Assembly: GCF_000151315.2 (NCBI RefSeq)
Contig: NW_011887294.1
Span: 1,464,601-1,528,600, forward strand
Reading direction: 5' to 3'
DNA: 64,000 nucleotides
DNA from: Capsaspora owczarzaki ATCC 30864
Taxonomy: Eukaryota > Opisthokonta > Filasterea
Shown here: in pieces, positions 1 to 13,223 of the stretch
Layout: each line of letters starts with the position of its first letter
Numbering within the stretch: the stretch's first letter is position 1
Notes under the pieces: generated by a model
Told to the model about the DNA's origin: nothing
Seen by the model: only the letters and a program-made list of their open reading frames with translations
The model's database searches: none
Translations under genes and position numbers: made by a program

Positions 1-431
1 ACCCGCTTCCTCGAGTCGCAAATGTTCGACGTGTTTATTGCCGAGCGCGAGGACACAATTTCGGCGTTGGCTCTTTCTGACGGTACGGTTCTTCTCGTCG
101 TATTGTTGGACATTTAGCGTTTCGATGCTAAACGTATTTCCTCTTTCCCTCTTGGATATCTCTGCTTGTCTCTCGTGATTTCAGGTGTCTTTGAGAAGCG
201 GCTGTCGCAGATTGACGGTGCAGACTCAATCTTTGATGAGCACATCAAACAAATGCAAAGGTAACGTTGTGAATTGGTGATTTTGTGTGATTGCAATGCA
301 ACAAGCGCACCATCTCATTGGGACTTGTTGTTTATCGTGCCCCTCTCCATAGTGTTGCTCGAGCTCCGCTGAGCGATGTCCGGGGTCGACTGCAAACGCT
401 GACTTCTCGAGTGAGCGTGCGACGCAAGTGA
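1..431 (+). CDS. DENN-domain protein, C-terminal end (partial)
   Basis: This is the 3' end of a gene that enters from outside the window. Three exons, 1-82, 185-260 and 353-431, join in phase through introns with GT..AG borders and end at TGA 429-431. The first exon reads FLESQMFDVFIAERE, which resembles the conserved tail of the dDENN module (hydrophobic, T/S-Q-x-F-x-x-F-I-x-x-R). DENN proteins are Rab guanine-nucleotide exchange factors acting on membranes. About 26 residues rich in Arg and Leu follow before the stop. The subfamily (DENND1, 2, 5, AVL9 or other) cannot be told from this fragment. The family call rests on one motif, so it is moderate; exon structure and stop are firmer. Confidence 0.55.
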
Positions 432-596
432 GCCAGCCATCCCTCGACCTCCGTTTTTCCCTCCTCTCATTTATACATTTTCTTTATCTTTTGGTTTTAA
501 TCTTTTAATACATGCACATAACCATTCGACTTGTTCTACAGTACTCGTTACGTTCGCAGGTCACTCTATTCTGCTTCACTTCACTTTCTTGCAAAA

Positions 597-814
597 ATGA
601 CGGAACCTCAACGCGTGGTCGCCGATCCAAACCGCAAACGGTTCACCGCGTCTGGCAAATCCGCGCCTGGTCCTGCTGCCGTGTCTGATCCTGCGGCGGC
701 GGCTGACTTTGGCATTGACGATGTGGGCAGCATGGCTCCAGCAGCAGCGTCGGAGCAGTTTGCCGTTGTTCCGGTCGCCGGTGCTGCCACCACCACGACC
801 ACTGCTGCTGCTAC

Positions 815-848
<34 letters not shown>

Positions 849-3320
849 GGTGGTAGTGGTAGTGGTAGCAGTGGTAGTGGTGCTGCTGGACGAGCTTCAG
901 GTTGGTCTCTCTCATCACACACGAGGACGCGTTGGCTGCGTGAGGGTCGAGAACGCGTCGGCTCGGCGCCCATTTGTTGCCAATGGGGTTTGGAGAACGG
1001 AATGAATGAGTCATATGTGCATCAACGAGTCTCACTTGTTGGGATCAGCCTAGCGGGAGAGCGAGATAGAGCGAGAGAAGCGAGAGAGAAACCGAGTTTG
1101 GCTCACTTTCGCACTGCTTTGTGCTCGTTGTAGCTGCTCGAGGTGCGCGCTTTGCCAACCAAGTCCCAGACGAGATTTTGAACAACGAGGCACTCAATGC
1201 GGCAATTCGAATGGTGAGGACTGCTTGTTGATCGTGTGCTGTTTTGTGAGACGGAACCAACGCCAGCAATCTCACACACGCACATGTGCGTATCCGATTC
1301 TGGATTTGATCGACACGACCTGAACAGTTGCCATCAAATTACAATTTCGAGCTGCACAAGACAGTGTGGCGTGTTCAGACAGCCGGGTGCAAACGAGGTT
1401 TGTTCGTACTTTGATTCACACGCTGGTTTTGCGATGATGTGCTTTTGTTGTTCTCAATTTTGCGAGCTGCTTCCGTTGTGCAGTTGCTCTGCAGTTCCCA
1501 GAAGGCTTGCTGATGTTTGCTTGCGCGATTTCTGACATTTTGGAAAAGTACGAACGAGACCATGGCCGACCAGCGAAAACTTGTTGTTCGTTGTGCAACT
1601 AACTAACTTTGTGGCTGAACCCCCTTGTTTCTTGCAGGTTTGCCAACGTTGAGACGTTGATTATGGGTGATGTCACGTACGGAGCATGCTGTGTTGATGA
1701 TTATACCGCTACAGCGCTCGGAGCAGACTTTCTGGTTCATTACGGTCATAGCTGTCTTGGTAAGGTTTGACTGTTTGTCGCTTTGTGTCGTTGTTGCTTT
1801 CGTAGCGGATCGTGTCATCCTCTTTGGGAGTTTGCTGTTGCTCATTATCTGTGTTTCTGATCCCTTGACACCTGATTTTACAGTGCCCATCGACTCGACA
1901 AAATTGAAAATGCTCTACGTCTTTGTCGACATCAAGATTGACACTCAACATCTCATTGAGACGCTCAAGTTTAACTTTGAAGCTGGATCTCGTCTTGCGT
2001 TCGTCAGCACCATTCAGTTTGCGACGGCCCTGCAGGTAAGGGGGAGTTTTTGCGTGGTCCGGAACCAATCAGGGTTGTTGTTTTCTTCTTTTTTTTTCGT
2101 TTTTTTTTTCTTTTTGGTTTGAGGAACAATGGTCTCATGCGCTTTACGTTCTCTGTATTCAGGCTGCTCAAGCTGGGTTGACCGACCATTTCAAGGTTGA
2201 GATTCCCCAAGCAAAGCCGCTGTCTCCAGGCGAAATTCTTGGCTGCACTTCGCCCAAGCTTGTCGATAAGGACGCTCTAGTGTGAGTTGACTATTGTTGG
2301 AATCATGTTGTCGAAGCATGTTGTCGAGCTTGTCAAAGGGGGGTTTTGTGTATCCTGAGCTTGTTATTGACGTATTGTAGGTATATTGGCGATGGTCGGT
2401 TCCATCTTGAGTCTGCCATGATCTCCAATCCCACCGTTCCAGCCTATCGGTATGTGCTCTGCTGCTTCCTTTTGGTTTGGGATGGCATCGTTCCTTTGTT
2501 TGCTCATTGGTGATTGTCACGCTGAAAAAAAAAGTTACGATCCATACTCGAAAGTTTTCTCGCGCGAGTACTACGACATTGAAGCCACACATCGGGCCCG
2601 GAAAGCAGCCATTGCGTCTGCCACCAAAGCGCAGAAATTTGGTTTGATTCTCGGCACCCTTGGGCGTCAGGGCAATACCAAAGTCATGGAGGTAAATTAG
2701 GCGCCGTGTTTTGTGTGGCTTGGTCTTGTTCGTTTGACCTGACTGGTCGTGATCCGTCGCGCCTCCCCCCCCCCGCCCTCCTGTCGTTTTTGCTTTTTTG
2801 CGGGTTCTGTTCTGGTTTGTAGAACCTGCAGCAGCGATTAGAAGAGGCGAAAATCGAAACCACCACGGTTTTGTTGTCTGAAATTTTCCCAAGCAAACTG
2901 GCCATGTTTGAAGATATTGATGCGTGAGTGCCTCCTTTCGGCCCGTTGTTGCAGTGCTTCGATGTGAGGGATGGCTGTGTGCTCAATCTGCTTGACCTTT
3001 TGGCATTCAGGTGGGTCCAAATCGCTTGTCCACGCCTATCCATCGATTGGGGCTCTGCCTTCTCCCGACCATTGTTGACACCGTATGAAACCAATGTCGC
3101 TCTGCAAAAGGTTGCATGGCAAGAGGTCTATCCCATGGATTTCTATGCGCGCGATGCACTCGGTCCTTGGACACCCAACCATCCCGATACCGCGCCAGGC
3201 AATCAACCCAAGCCTCGAGCTGCACGTAGCACCGCTGCGGCTGCAACTAAGGCGGACACTGCTAATACCAGCGCGGCGACTCCGGCTGCGTCCAGCGCGC
3301 CGAGCGAGCCCAAACAGTGA
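597..3320 (+). CDS. DPH1: Diphthamide synthase subunit 1 (DPH1)
   Basis: Catalytic subunit of the DPH1-DPH2 complex, which moves the 3-amino-3-carboxypropyl group of S-adenosylmethionine onto the histidine of elongation factor 2, the first step of diphthamide synthesis in the cytosol. Eleven exons: 597-900, 1134-1213, 1328-1397, 1484-1547, 1638-1759, 1884-2035, 2163-2281, 2381-2449, 2535-2691, 2823-2923, 3011-3320. All phases agree and give about 515 residues. Family signatures are clear: [52 protein letters not shown] and YPMDFYA. The cysteines in YGACC, GHSC and ACPR are those expected to bind the non-canonical radical-SAM 4Fe-4S cluster. It is longer than human DPH1 (about 440) because residues 1-105 are an Ala/Thr/Gly-rich extension and the tail is Ala/Thr-rich. 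The start ATG at 597 is the first in frame after the upstream gene. Confidence 0.95.
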
Positions 3321-4050
3321 AAGTTTTGAAAACATCGTGTATTGTGCCTCGAATACACTGTGTTTGATCGTTGATTTTGTGTTTTATGTCCATGGTAGTG
3401 TTGTGTGTTGTTGGTCAATGGTGTTGGAAAGGCGAAAGTAGGGGTATTCAGCTGGTTTTCGATTGTCAACAAACATTTTTCCATGGTGGGCTAAAGTCGG
3501 CTGTTACCTGGTGCTTTGGCTGAACAGGCAACTCGTTGAACGAATCAACATCACTAAAACGACCAACACAAGCAGATATGCGATACAATTATCACTGTGC
3601 TTTATCACTGTGCTTTATTTTAGTCAAGGAACAGAGCCACGAGAACGGCTGTGCTGTCGTAGCTGGCGCTCTTCCGGCAACCACTGCATTTTACGCGTTG
3701 TGTTCCTCCCCTATCCTCCCAAAGTAACATGTACAAGTTCAGAATTATATTTACGATTAATCACAAATGAAGGAGAGAGATTTATTCGGGAATGTTCTAG
3801 CTGTGCGATGATGCAAAAAGCAGTGTTTGACGGGAAATTTTCAGTTTCGCAAAACGAACGTCTTTGCTCTCTTTCTCTTCGTCACACCATGGCGCACCCC
3901 TCCCAAAAAAAAAAAAACAAACAAAAAACCATGATTGCAGTATACAGCGAACGAGGCGTGTTGCATGGTTTGATGATGAAGGGTGGGTTGAAGCAAAAAT
4001 CGAGCAAAAAAAAAAAAAGCAAAAAACAGCAAAAAAAAGTAAAAAAAACC

Positions 4051-4057
4051 AAAAAAA
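4051..4057 (-). terminator. RNA polymerase III terminator of the tRNA gene
   Basis: On the minus strand a run of seven T begins four bases past the predicted discriminator base, with further T8 runs at 4041-4048 and 4031-4038. Runs of four or more T stop RNA polymerase III, so the position supports transcription of the tRNA-like gene. Confidence 0.6.
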
Positions 4058-4061
4058 GAAA

Positions 4062-4144
4062 CGACTGCGACGAGACTCGAACTCGTGCGCCCTTGCGGGC
4101 ATCAACTTAGCAGGCTGACCTCGTAACCACTTGAGTACGCATCA
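4062..4144 (-). tRNA. tRNA-Ser(GCU)-like gene
   Basis: On the minus strand this 83-nt sequence folds as a class II tRNA. The D arm is CTC/GAG with a loop containing GTGGTTA. The anticodon stem TCAGC/GTTGA closes a seven-base loop CTGCTAA with anticodon GCT. A variable arm CCC-GCAA-GGG follows, then the T stem ACGAG/CTCGT with loop TTCGAGT. The long variable arm and GCT anticodon indicate serine (AGC/AGU codons). The acceptor stem is odd: its four inner pairs are good (TGCG with CGCA), but of the outer three, positions 1 and 3 do not pair in register and position 2 is a G-T wobble; they would match better with a one-base slip. T-runs follow the 3' end directly. It is either a diverged working gene or a decaying copy. 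Confidence 0.62.
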
Positions 4145-4596
4145 TCTTGCGTGGGCATTCCAGACCATGAAGCAAGTATCACGGGAGTGCTTTTGCTGTT
4201 GGACGATCACGACCCGCTGACTTGGGACTCGACCGCTCCAGAGCTTGCCTTTACGGTCAGCACGATAAAATCACAGAGACTGCCACGATCGCGAGGGTGC
4301 GCAAGCCACGCCAGATCGCGCCCCCGATCGGCCTGAAACAACGTTCGTGCACCAGTGCAACTGCGTTGGAATGGCGGACAACATTGTTCATTGAGTGAAT
4401 CTACAAGAACGCGGGCAATCGGAGAGCCTGTGACGGCACATCAGATGCGGGATTTTCTGTCAACACAACTTTCACTTCTCTTCACTGACCCTGCACTTGC
4501 ACTTGGATGTGTAAAGTTTTTTTTTTTTACAATTTCATGCATTGCGATAAAGTCAAACACGGAACAAATGTCAAAGAATAAGCAAAAAAGGGTGTT

Positions 4597-8639
<4,043 letters not shown>

Positions 8640-8955
8640 TGTGTTTTTGTGATTGAAGACAAATAGGTAAAATAAAAAGAGTGAGATTTGAATTCAATAC
8701 TACAGTCAATCACAGCACAAAAGTACTGCAATGAATAGAATCACAAAGGAAACAAACGGGCCAGGTTGAATGGAGAAGATTCGCTCTGAGATTTCCATTG
8801 CTTCTCCTCATCCGCCTGCCTCCTGTTCCTCCTCCTCTTCTCAAGCAACATTCTCTCTCTCTCTCTCATTTATATCAGTCGTTGCTTTGTACCAGATTCA
8901 TCACTGGTACAAACCAATCGAGTCGAAATCCAGTCGTTCTTTTAGGATTGTTTGA
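8640..8955. promoter_or_regulatory. Divergent 5' region of MFE-2 and the six-helix protein gene
   Basis: A 316-bp gap separates the start codons of two divergently transcribed genes, so both promoters must lie here or in the transcribed flanks. A CT-rich stretch lies around 8820-8870. I see no convincing TATA box and cannot place transcription starts. Confidence 0.45.
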
Positions 8956-9969
8956 ATGGAGGCCTTTGCTGCTGGACTGGTTGCCAATCTGATTGCTGCG
9001 ACGCTGCAGACTGACATTGGTCGCATCACTGCCGAGCGCGCGTCCATCACGACTACTTCTACTACTACTACTACGAGTGCTGGTGCTGGAGATGCGGTGG
9101 CCGGGAGCTCTGACGCGGTGCTCGGCGCAATGGTCGGCGGGCTCATTGCAGCGGTGGTCGCTGCGTCCGGACACGCCGCAGCCGCCGCGGTCGAGCCGTC
9201 GCTGCTGGCAGTGCAGTTCAGCTCGCAAGAGCAGCGCGCAGAGCACCTGGACAAGCTGGCGGGGTCGCTGCTGGACTCGCTGGTCGACGAGGTTGTTGAC
9301 GAGCGCTGCGCGGCCTTCCTCAGCAGCACAGCCGCCTTCACGCAGCCCGAGACGCGCGACCACGAGCTCGAGCGCTACTGCAGCGGCTGCATCAACGACT
9401 TGATTGACGATGTCATTGCAGACGCCGCAGAGGAGGCAGCAGCAGAGTACGACGACGATCTTGACGACGACGCCGACGCTCTTCCTGCGCCAGTCATTGA
9501 CGCGTTCGCGAATGCATATGTTCGCTCCATGCTGGACGACATTATTGGCGGGACGCAGTACTTGTCACCCTCGCCGCAAGGGCGGGCGATTCTGGCGCGC
9601 TTTTCGGCCACCACCACCGCTCCAGCCCAATCGTCGTTGGCGAACGGCAACGCTGTCTCTGCTCCTTCGTCAAGCTGCGCTCCTTCCGCGTCTGACACGG
9701 CAGTACTGCGTGGACGAAAGCGAGGCATTTCCCACTCCATCCGGAAGCGCATGGCCGATTCGCAAGTCGCCGCGTTCGCGAATGACTACATCCTTGCGCT
9801 CATGTGCGATGTGACACCGCTCGTCTGCGATATGATGGCAACCCACCAACTACCACGATCGCTCGTCGACAAGGTCACGCCGTCCACGTTAATTCAGGCC
9901 GGCACGATTGAGGCTCCCGTCCCTTCCTTGCACTTGGAAGTCAACGATTCGAGAGCCTCTGATGTGTAG
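8956..9969 (+). CDS. Unknown protein with six repeats of one amphipathic helix
   Basis: Single-exon frame of 337 residues, ATG 8956 to TAG 9967-9969, GC-rich and Ala/Asp-rich. I do not recognise a family. The protein contains six copies of a 14-residue helix that align without gaps, near residues 4-17, 55-68, 101-114, 141-154, 184-197 and 274-287. The pattern is hydrophobic, small, small, x, hydrophobic, V/L/I, x, x, L/M, hydrophobic, x, A/E/D, V/I/T, hydrophobic. Two copies start FANAYV and FANDYI. Helices 3-5 carry acidic residues late (VDEVV, IDDVI, LDDII). Linkers are Thr/Ser/Ala-rich with one basic patch (RGRKRG, SIRKR) near residues 252-266. The spacing resembles helices that dock on dimerisation/docking domains of PKA regulatory subunits or DPY-30; that is inference. 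The repeat structure supports a real gene. Confidence 0.75.
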   Translation: MEAFAAGLVANLIAATLQTDIGRITAERASITTTSTTTTTSAGAGDAVAGSSDAVLGAMVGGLIAAVVAASGHAAAAAVEPSLLAVQFSSQEQRAEHLDKLAGSLLDSLVDEVVDERCAAFLSSTAAFTQPETRDHELERYCSGCINDLIDDVIADAAEEAAAEYDDDLDDDADALPAPVIDAFANAYVRSMLDDIIGGTQYLSPSPQGRAILARFSATTTAPAQSSLANGNAVSAPSSSCAPSASDTAVLRGRKRGISHSIRKRMADSQVAAFANDYILALMCDVTPLVCDMMATHQLPRSLVDKVTPSTLIQAGTIEAPVPSLHLEVNDSRASDV

Positions 9970-10230
9970 AGGCGAGTTCAGCTTGAGGGTTGTCAACAAT
10001 AGTCCGCAGTCAACGCTGTGCGCCATGAATGAGAATGACATGTACTGTTGCTCGAAATGTGTAGTTGAGTTTGCTTTTTTTTTTCTGTCTCGTTGAATGT
10101 ACCGTTCTCGTTGCTCTCGTTGAGTTCTGAAGCTAAGGTGCTATAGTAGACAGAAAAAAAAGTGCAGCATCAATGATGTCGACAAACTTCTTGAGGCGAT
10201 TTTTGGGTTTTCAAGAGAGACGAATTTATT

Positions 10231-11236
10231 CTAAAACGGCAGAAGCCGCAGCACAACCACAAGTCCCATTAGTAAAACAAACAGGAAGAACGGCGACAAA
10301 ATGCCCCAGACAGGCCAGATCGCAATCGATAGTCTGCAAGAACGAACAAAGCAGCAGATTCACAAACGCAGAAGTGAAACGCAAAAAAAATGAGCCAATG
10401 GACACGGACCAGCAACTCCACCAGCAACTCAACCGTCTCTTTGTCCTCACAGAACTGCAGCAAGAACGCCACACGCAGTGATGATAGGAATGGCGTACGG
10501 CGCTTCCACCTCCCACGCAGCTTGGCTTTTTCGAATCCATCGCAGGTACACGACGAGGTAGAGAGAAATCAGCACATTGACACCCATCAACGCGAGTCCG
10601 AAATGCAGGTAAGATCTACACACACAAACAATCACCACCATCACCATCGTACAAAAACCAAAGTGAGCGATGACCCATACGACAGGATTTTTCGCTTGGC
10701 AATGCGAATCCAGTCAAAAACAACAACAACAACAACAATACCTGCGAATGCGCGAGTCAAACATGATGACTTCAGGAAAGTTTGTAAACCGGTAGATGAG
10801 CAACGCGAGGCCAAACCAGACGACGCCTTCAATGGTGGGATGACCGGGCGACGCAGGCGGCAGCGCACCAAGCGGGTCGTGTCGGCGATGCGACGGCTCT
10901 ACCAACCAAACATTTGCACGAATATCACATTGCACACGCATCACATTTTCCAATGAGTCGCATCCAACGGCGATAGTGAGTCAGAGCGAAGGCTGGAGTC
11001 TCCCTTTTGTGTATTGAGTGAGATTAGCATTGAGAGTTGGTCAACCCCCCGGTCTCCAGCAACTCCACTTCCCTGACACTCAATCTGGCTTCCATACCGC
11101 GGAGTGAGACTGGGTTGGCATGGGAGTGGCCGTGGCCGTGGCTGTGGCTGTGGCCGTGGTTGCTGTCATCGTCATTCTGCAGCAGCCGCTCAGTCGACTC
11201 GTCCAAGTCACCAGCGCGGCGTCTGCGTTCCGTCAT
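10231..11236 (-). CDS. TMEM128: TMEM128-like multi-pass membrane protein
   Basis: Four exons in transcript order, 11236-11098, 10898-10742, 10615-10451 and 10333-10231, closing in frame to about 187 residues (human TMEM128 is 165). Four hydrophobic segments follow an N-terminal cytosolic tail of about 45 residues. Matches to the family are the central stretch with YLVVYLRWI, the APYAIPIITA motif and the C-terminal IWPVWGILSPFFLF...LLMGLVVVL segment. TMEM128 is a poorly characterised membrane protein, probably of the endoplasmic reticulum. The N-terminus carries an unusual His/Gly/Ser run (HGHSHSHGHGHSH), a composition known from metal-binding loops of zinc transporters; whether it binds metal here is unknown. 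The donor of exon 1 (GTATGG) is the best phase-compatible choice but not certain. Confidence 0.8.
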
Positions 11237-11451
11237 CTTTGTAAGTTACGAGGAGTGATTCGATAGAATAACAATAAACGCAAAAACGAATTGAAAAAAA
11301 GCAACTGGATTTGTTTCCATCTCCAAAGAATGACGAGAACTTTTGTGGACAACCTCCTTTAGAAATGTGGATAAACTGCTTTCGATGACAGTACTGGATC
11401 AACCGCACTGAAACGTTAACACTACAACAGCAACAGCAACAACAAACCTCA

Positions 11452-12981
11452 TCAATCGTCAAAGGTAATCTTGGTGCCTTGGAAGGCACCAAAGGCGGCT
11501 TGCTCTTGCTCTTTGCGCTTGCGACTGGCCTCCCACGATGGATGGGACGCGACGGCATCCTGCTGTGCCGAGTGGGCAGCAGCCTTGGCTGGTGGCGCAG
11601 CTTTGCCAGACGCACCTTTGCCGCCGGGTGCGAGGCCTGCACGGCGCTCCGATCGTCGGTTTGCCGACTTTGGAGTGGTGCCCTTCCCGCTGAACTTGGT
11701 CTTGCCCATCGATTTGGGAGGTGCAGCCTTGGTGGCTGGACGCTCTCCCGTCCGACGGAATTCCGCCTGTTCTCGTCGCTTTTGCTTGAAAAACTCTTGC
11801 TTTTCCTTCTTTTCCTTCTCCTTCTCCTTATCACGCTTTGGCGCAGTCTCCGCTTTGATGGCTTTGCGCATGGCCAAGTAGCGCTCGGCGCGCCGTTTCG
11901 ATTCCTGGCTATTGTCGTCATCGTCGTCGTCAATATCCATATCTTCGACGTCGTCGTCGTCGTCGTCGCTGCTGCCAGCAATCATATGGTCGTGGCGGTC
12001 ATCCACCTCGTCATCCTCGTCATCCTCATCATCATCCTCATGGTCGTCACCGTCTTCGTCAGACTCTTCGCCGTCAGCGCTCGCACGCAGCGAGGAAACA
12101 AAGAATGAGCTGCCGGGAGTGGGCGCTGCTCCGCCCGCTGGCTTCTTCTGGTTCTTCTTCTTGTCCTTGGCCGCCGTCTTGGCAGCTGCCTTGGCGTCCT
12201 GTGGCTTGGGTGCTGGGGCTGGAGGCTTCTCGCCACGGAATTTGCCCAAGAAGGCGACAACGCTCTTGTAGCCGAGAATCTGAGACTCTGCCTTAGCGGC
12301 GGTCGGCGTGCCGGCTCCTTCGCCCACCAGCTTGACCAGCTTTGAGTGCGGCAAGATGCCACTGCCGTCTTCCGGTTGCTGTCTTGGGACGGCCGTTAGC
12401 AGCACGGTGTTGACGCGAGCAGCAAGCGCATCCGGCTTGACTGCCTTGGCAGCGTGGATGAGCTCCAGATCGCGCTGCTGCTGCTGTTGCTCCTGCTTCT
12501 GCGGCGCAGCTTGCTTGGCTTGAGGCGGCGGCTGCGACTGAGCCCGTGTGAGTCGCTGGAGCACGGCCGTCTTGGCGCGCTTGATCTCGCGCTGCAGGTG
12601 GACGACCTCATGGTGCAGCATGGTGGGCGTCATCCGCTTCGACGCCGCAGCCACTTCCTGCTCCTCCTCCGCTGCCCCGCCGGTGCCCTCGAGGCCCTCT
12701 GCGTCTGCATCCGACGAGCTGGTTGCCGTGTTGTGTGTCGGTGCCTTGCCTGGCTTGGTCTTGCTGCGTTGATCCTCGTCCTCGTCCTCGTCCTCGCTCT
12801 CGTCCTGCTGCATGGTCGCCTCGCGGTGCTTCTGGCGCAGTGCTTCCTTGCGTTCGCGCACAATGCGCAATTGCACCATGCGTGTCTGATGCTGCCTCAG
12901 TCGCAGCAGCTCGGTCGGCGTCACTGCGCTCGCGGAGCCCTTCTTCTTCTTGCTGCTGCTGCTGCTGCTCTTTGGCGGCAT
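11452..12981 (-). CDS. BUD22: BUD22/SRFBP1 family ribosome-biogenesis protein
   Basis: Single-exon frame of 509 residues; the chosen start reads MPPKSSSSSSKKKK, and the longer upstream frame lacks coding character. The N-terminal third is helical and basic (LLRLRQHQTRMVQLR, then HHEVVHLQREIKRAK). The middle contains long Asp/Glu tracts alternating with Lys-rich stretches, including a DDDDDDVEDMDIDDDDDD region. The C-terminus has the family hallmark: HPSWEASRKRKEQ followed by FQGTKITFDD. Yeast Bud22 is a nucleolar factor for 18S rRNA processing and 40S assembly; the animal homologue SRFBP1 also binds serum response factor. Nucleolar action is inferred from family and composition. It lies 242 bp from, and divergent to, the aftiphilin gene. 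Confidence 0.85.
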   Translation of the reverse strand: MPPKSSSSSSKKKKGSASAVTPTELLRLRQHQTRMVQLRIVRERKEALRQKHREATMQQDESEDEDEDEDQRSKTKPGKAPTHNTATSSSDADAEGLEGTGGAAEEEQEVAAASKRMTPTMLHHEVVHLQREIKRAKTAVLQRLTRAQSQPPPQAKQAAPQKQEQQQQQRDLELIHAAKAVKPDALAARVNTVLLTAVPRQQPEDGSGILPHSKLVKLVGEGAGTPTAAKAESQILGYKSVVAFLGKFRGEKPPAPAPKPQDAKAAAKTAAKDKKKNQKKPAGGAAPTPGSSFFVSSLRASADGEESDEDGDDHEDDDEDDEDDEVDDRHDHMIAGSSDDDDDDVEDMDIDDDDDDNSQESKRRAERYLAMRKAIKAETAPKRDKEKEKEKKEKQEFFKQKRREQAEFRRTGERPATKAAPPKSMGKTKFSGKGTTPKSANRRSERRAGLAPGGKGASGKAAPPAKAAAHSAQQDAVASHPSWEASRKRKEQEQAAFGAFQGTKITFDD

Positions 12982-13223
12982 CTTCGAGCCAACAAACAAT
13001 GAATGATGGTGATGAGAATGACCAAATTGAAAAAGAGTGATTTTTTTGTCTGTCTGAGAATATTGAAAAATGCTGAACAATCTCAGTTTTGTTTTTCCGG
13101 TTTTTCCAAACCTTTCTTTTTTATTACTGTTATTTTGCATTTTAACACGCTTTTCTTACTCTCTTCCTACTCTTTTTCATCACTTTCCCTACCTTTTCCT
13201 TGCCTTTTGACTTTTTGTTTGCA

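Larger units (their letters stand above)
3321..4596. other. Spacer between DPH1 and MFE-2 holding one tRNA
   Basis: About 1.28 kb between DPH1 and the convergent MFE-2 gene. The only supportable gene is the minus-strand tRNA-Ser-like sequence at 4062-4144. The stretch 3900-4060 is a series of A-runs broken by single C or G. The remainder (3321-3900 and 4145-4596) shows no ORF with recognisable composition and no other RNA gene that I can see. Confidence 0.6.

Noticed and set aside
3463-4110. A 215-codon plus-strand frame with a Lys-rich end
   Set aside because: No domain or codon bias; the Lys run comes from A homopolymers that act as the terminator of the minus-strand tRNA.
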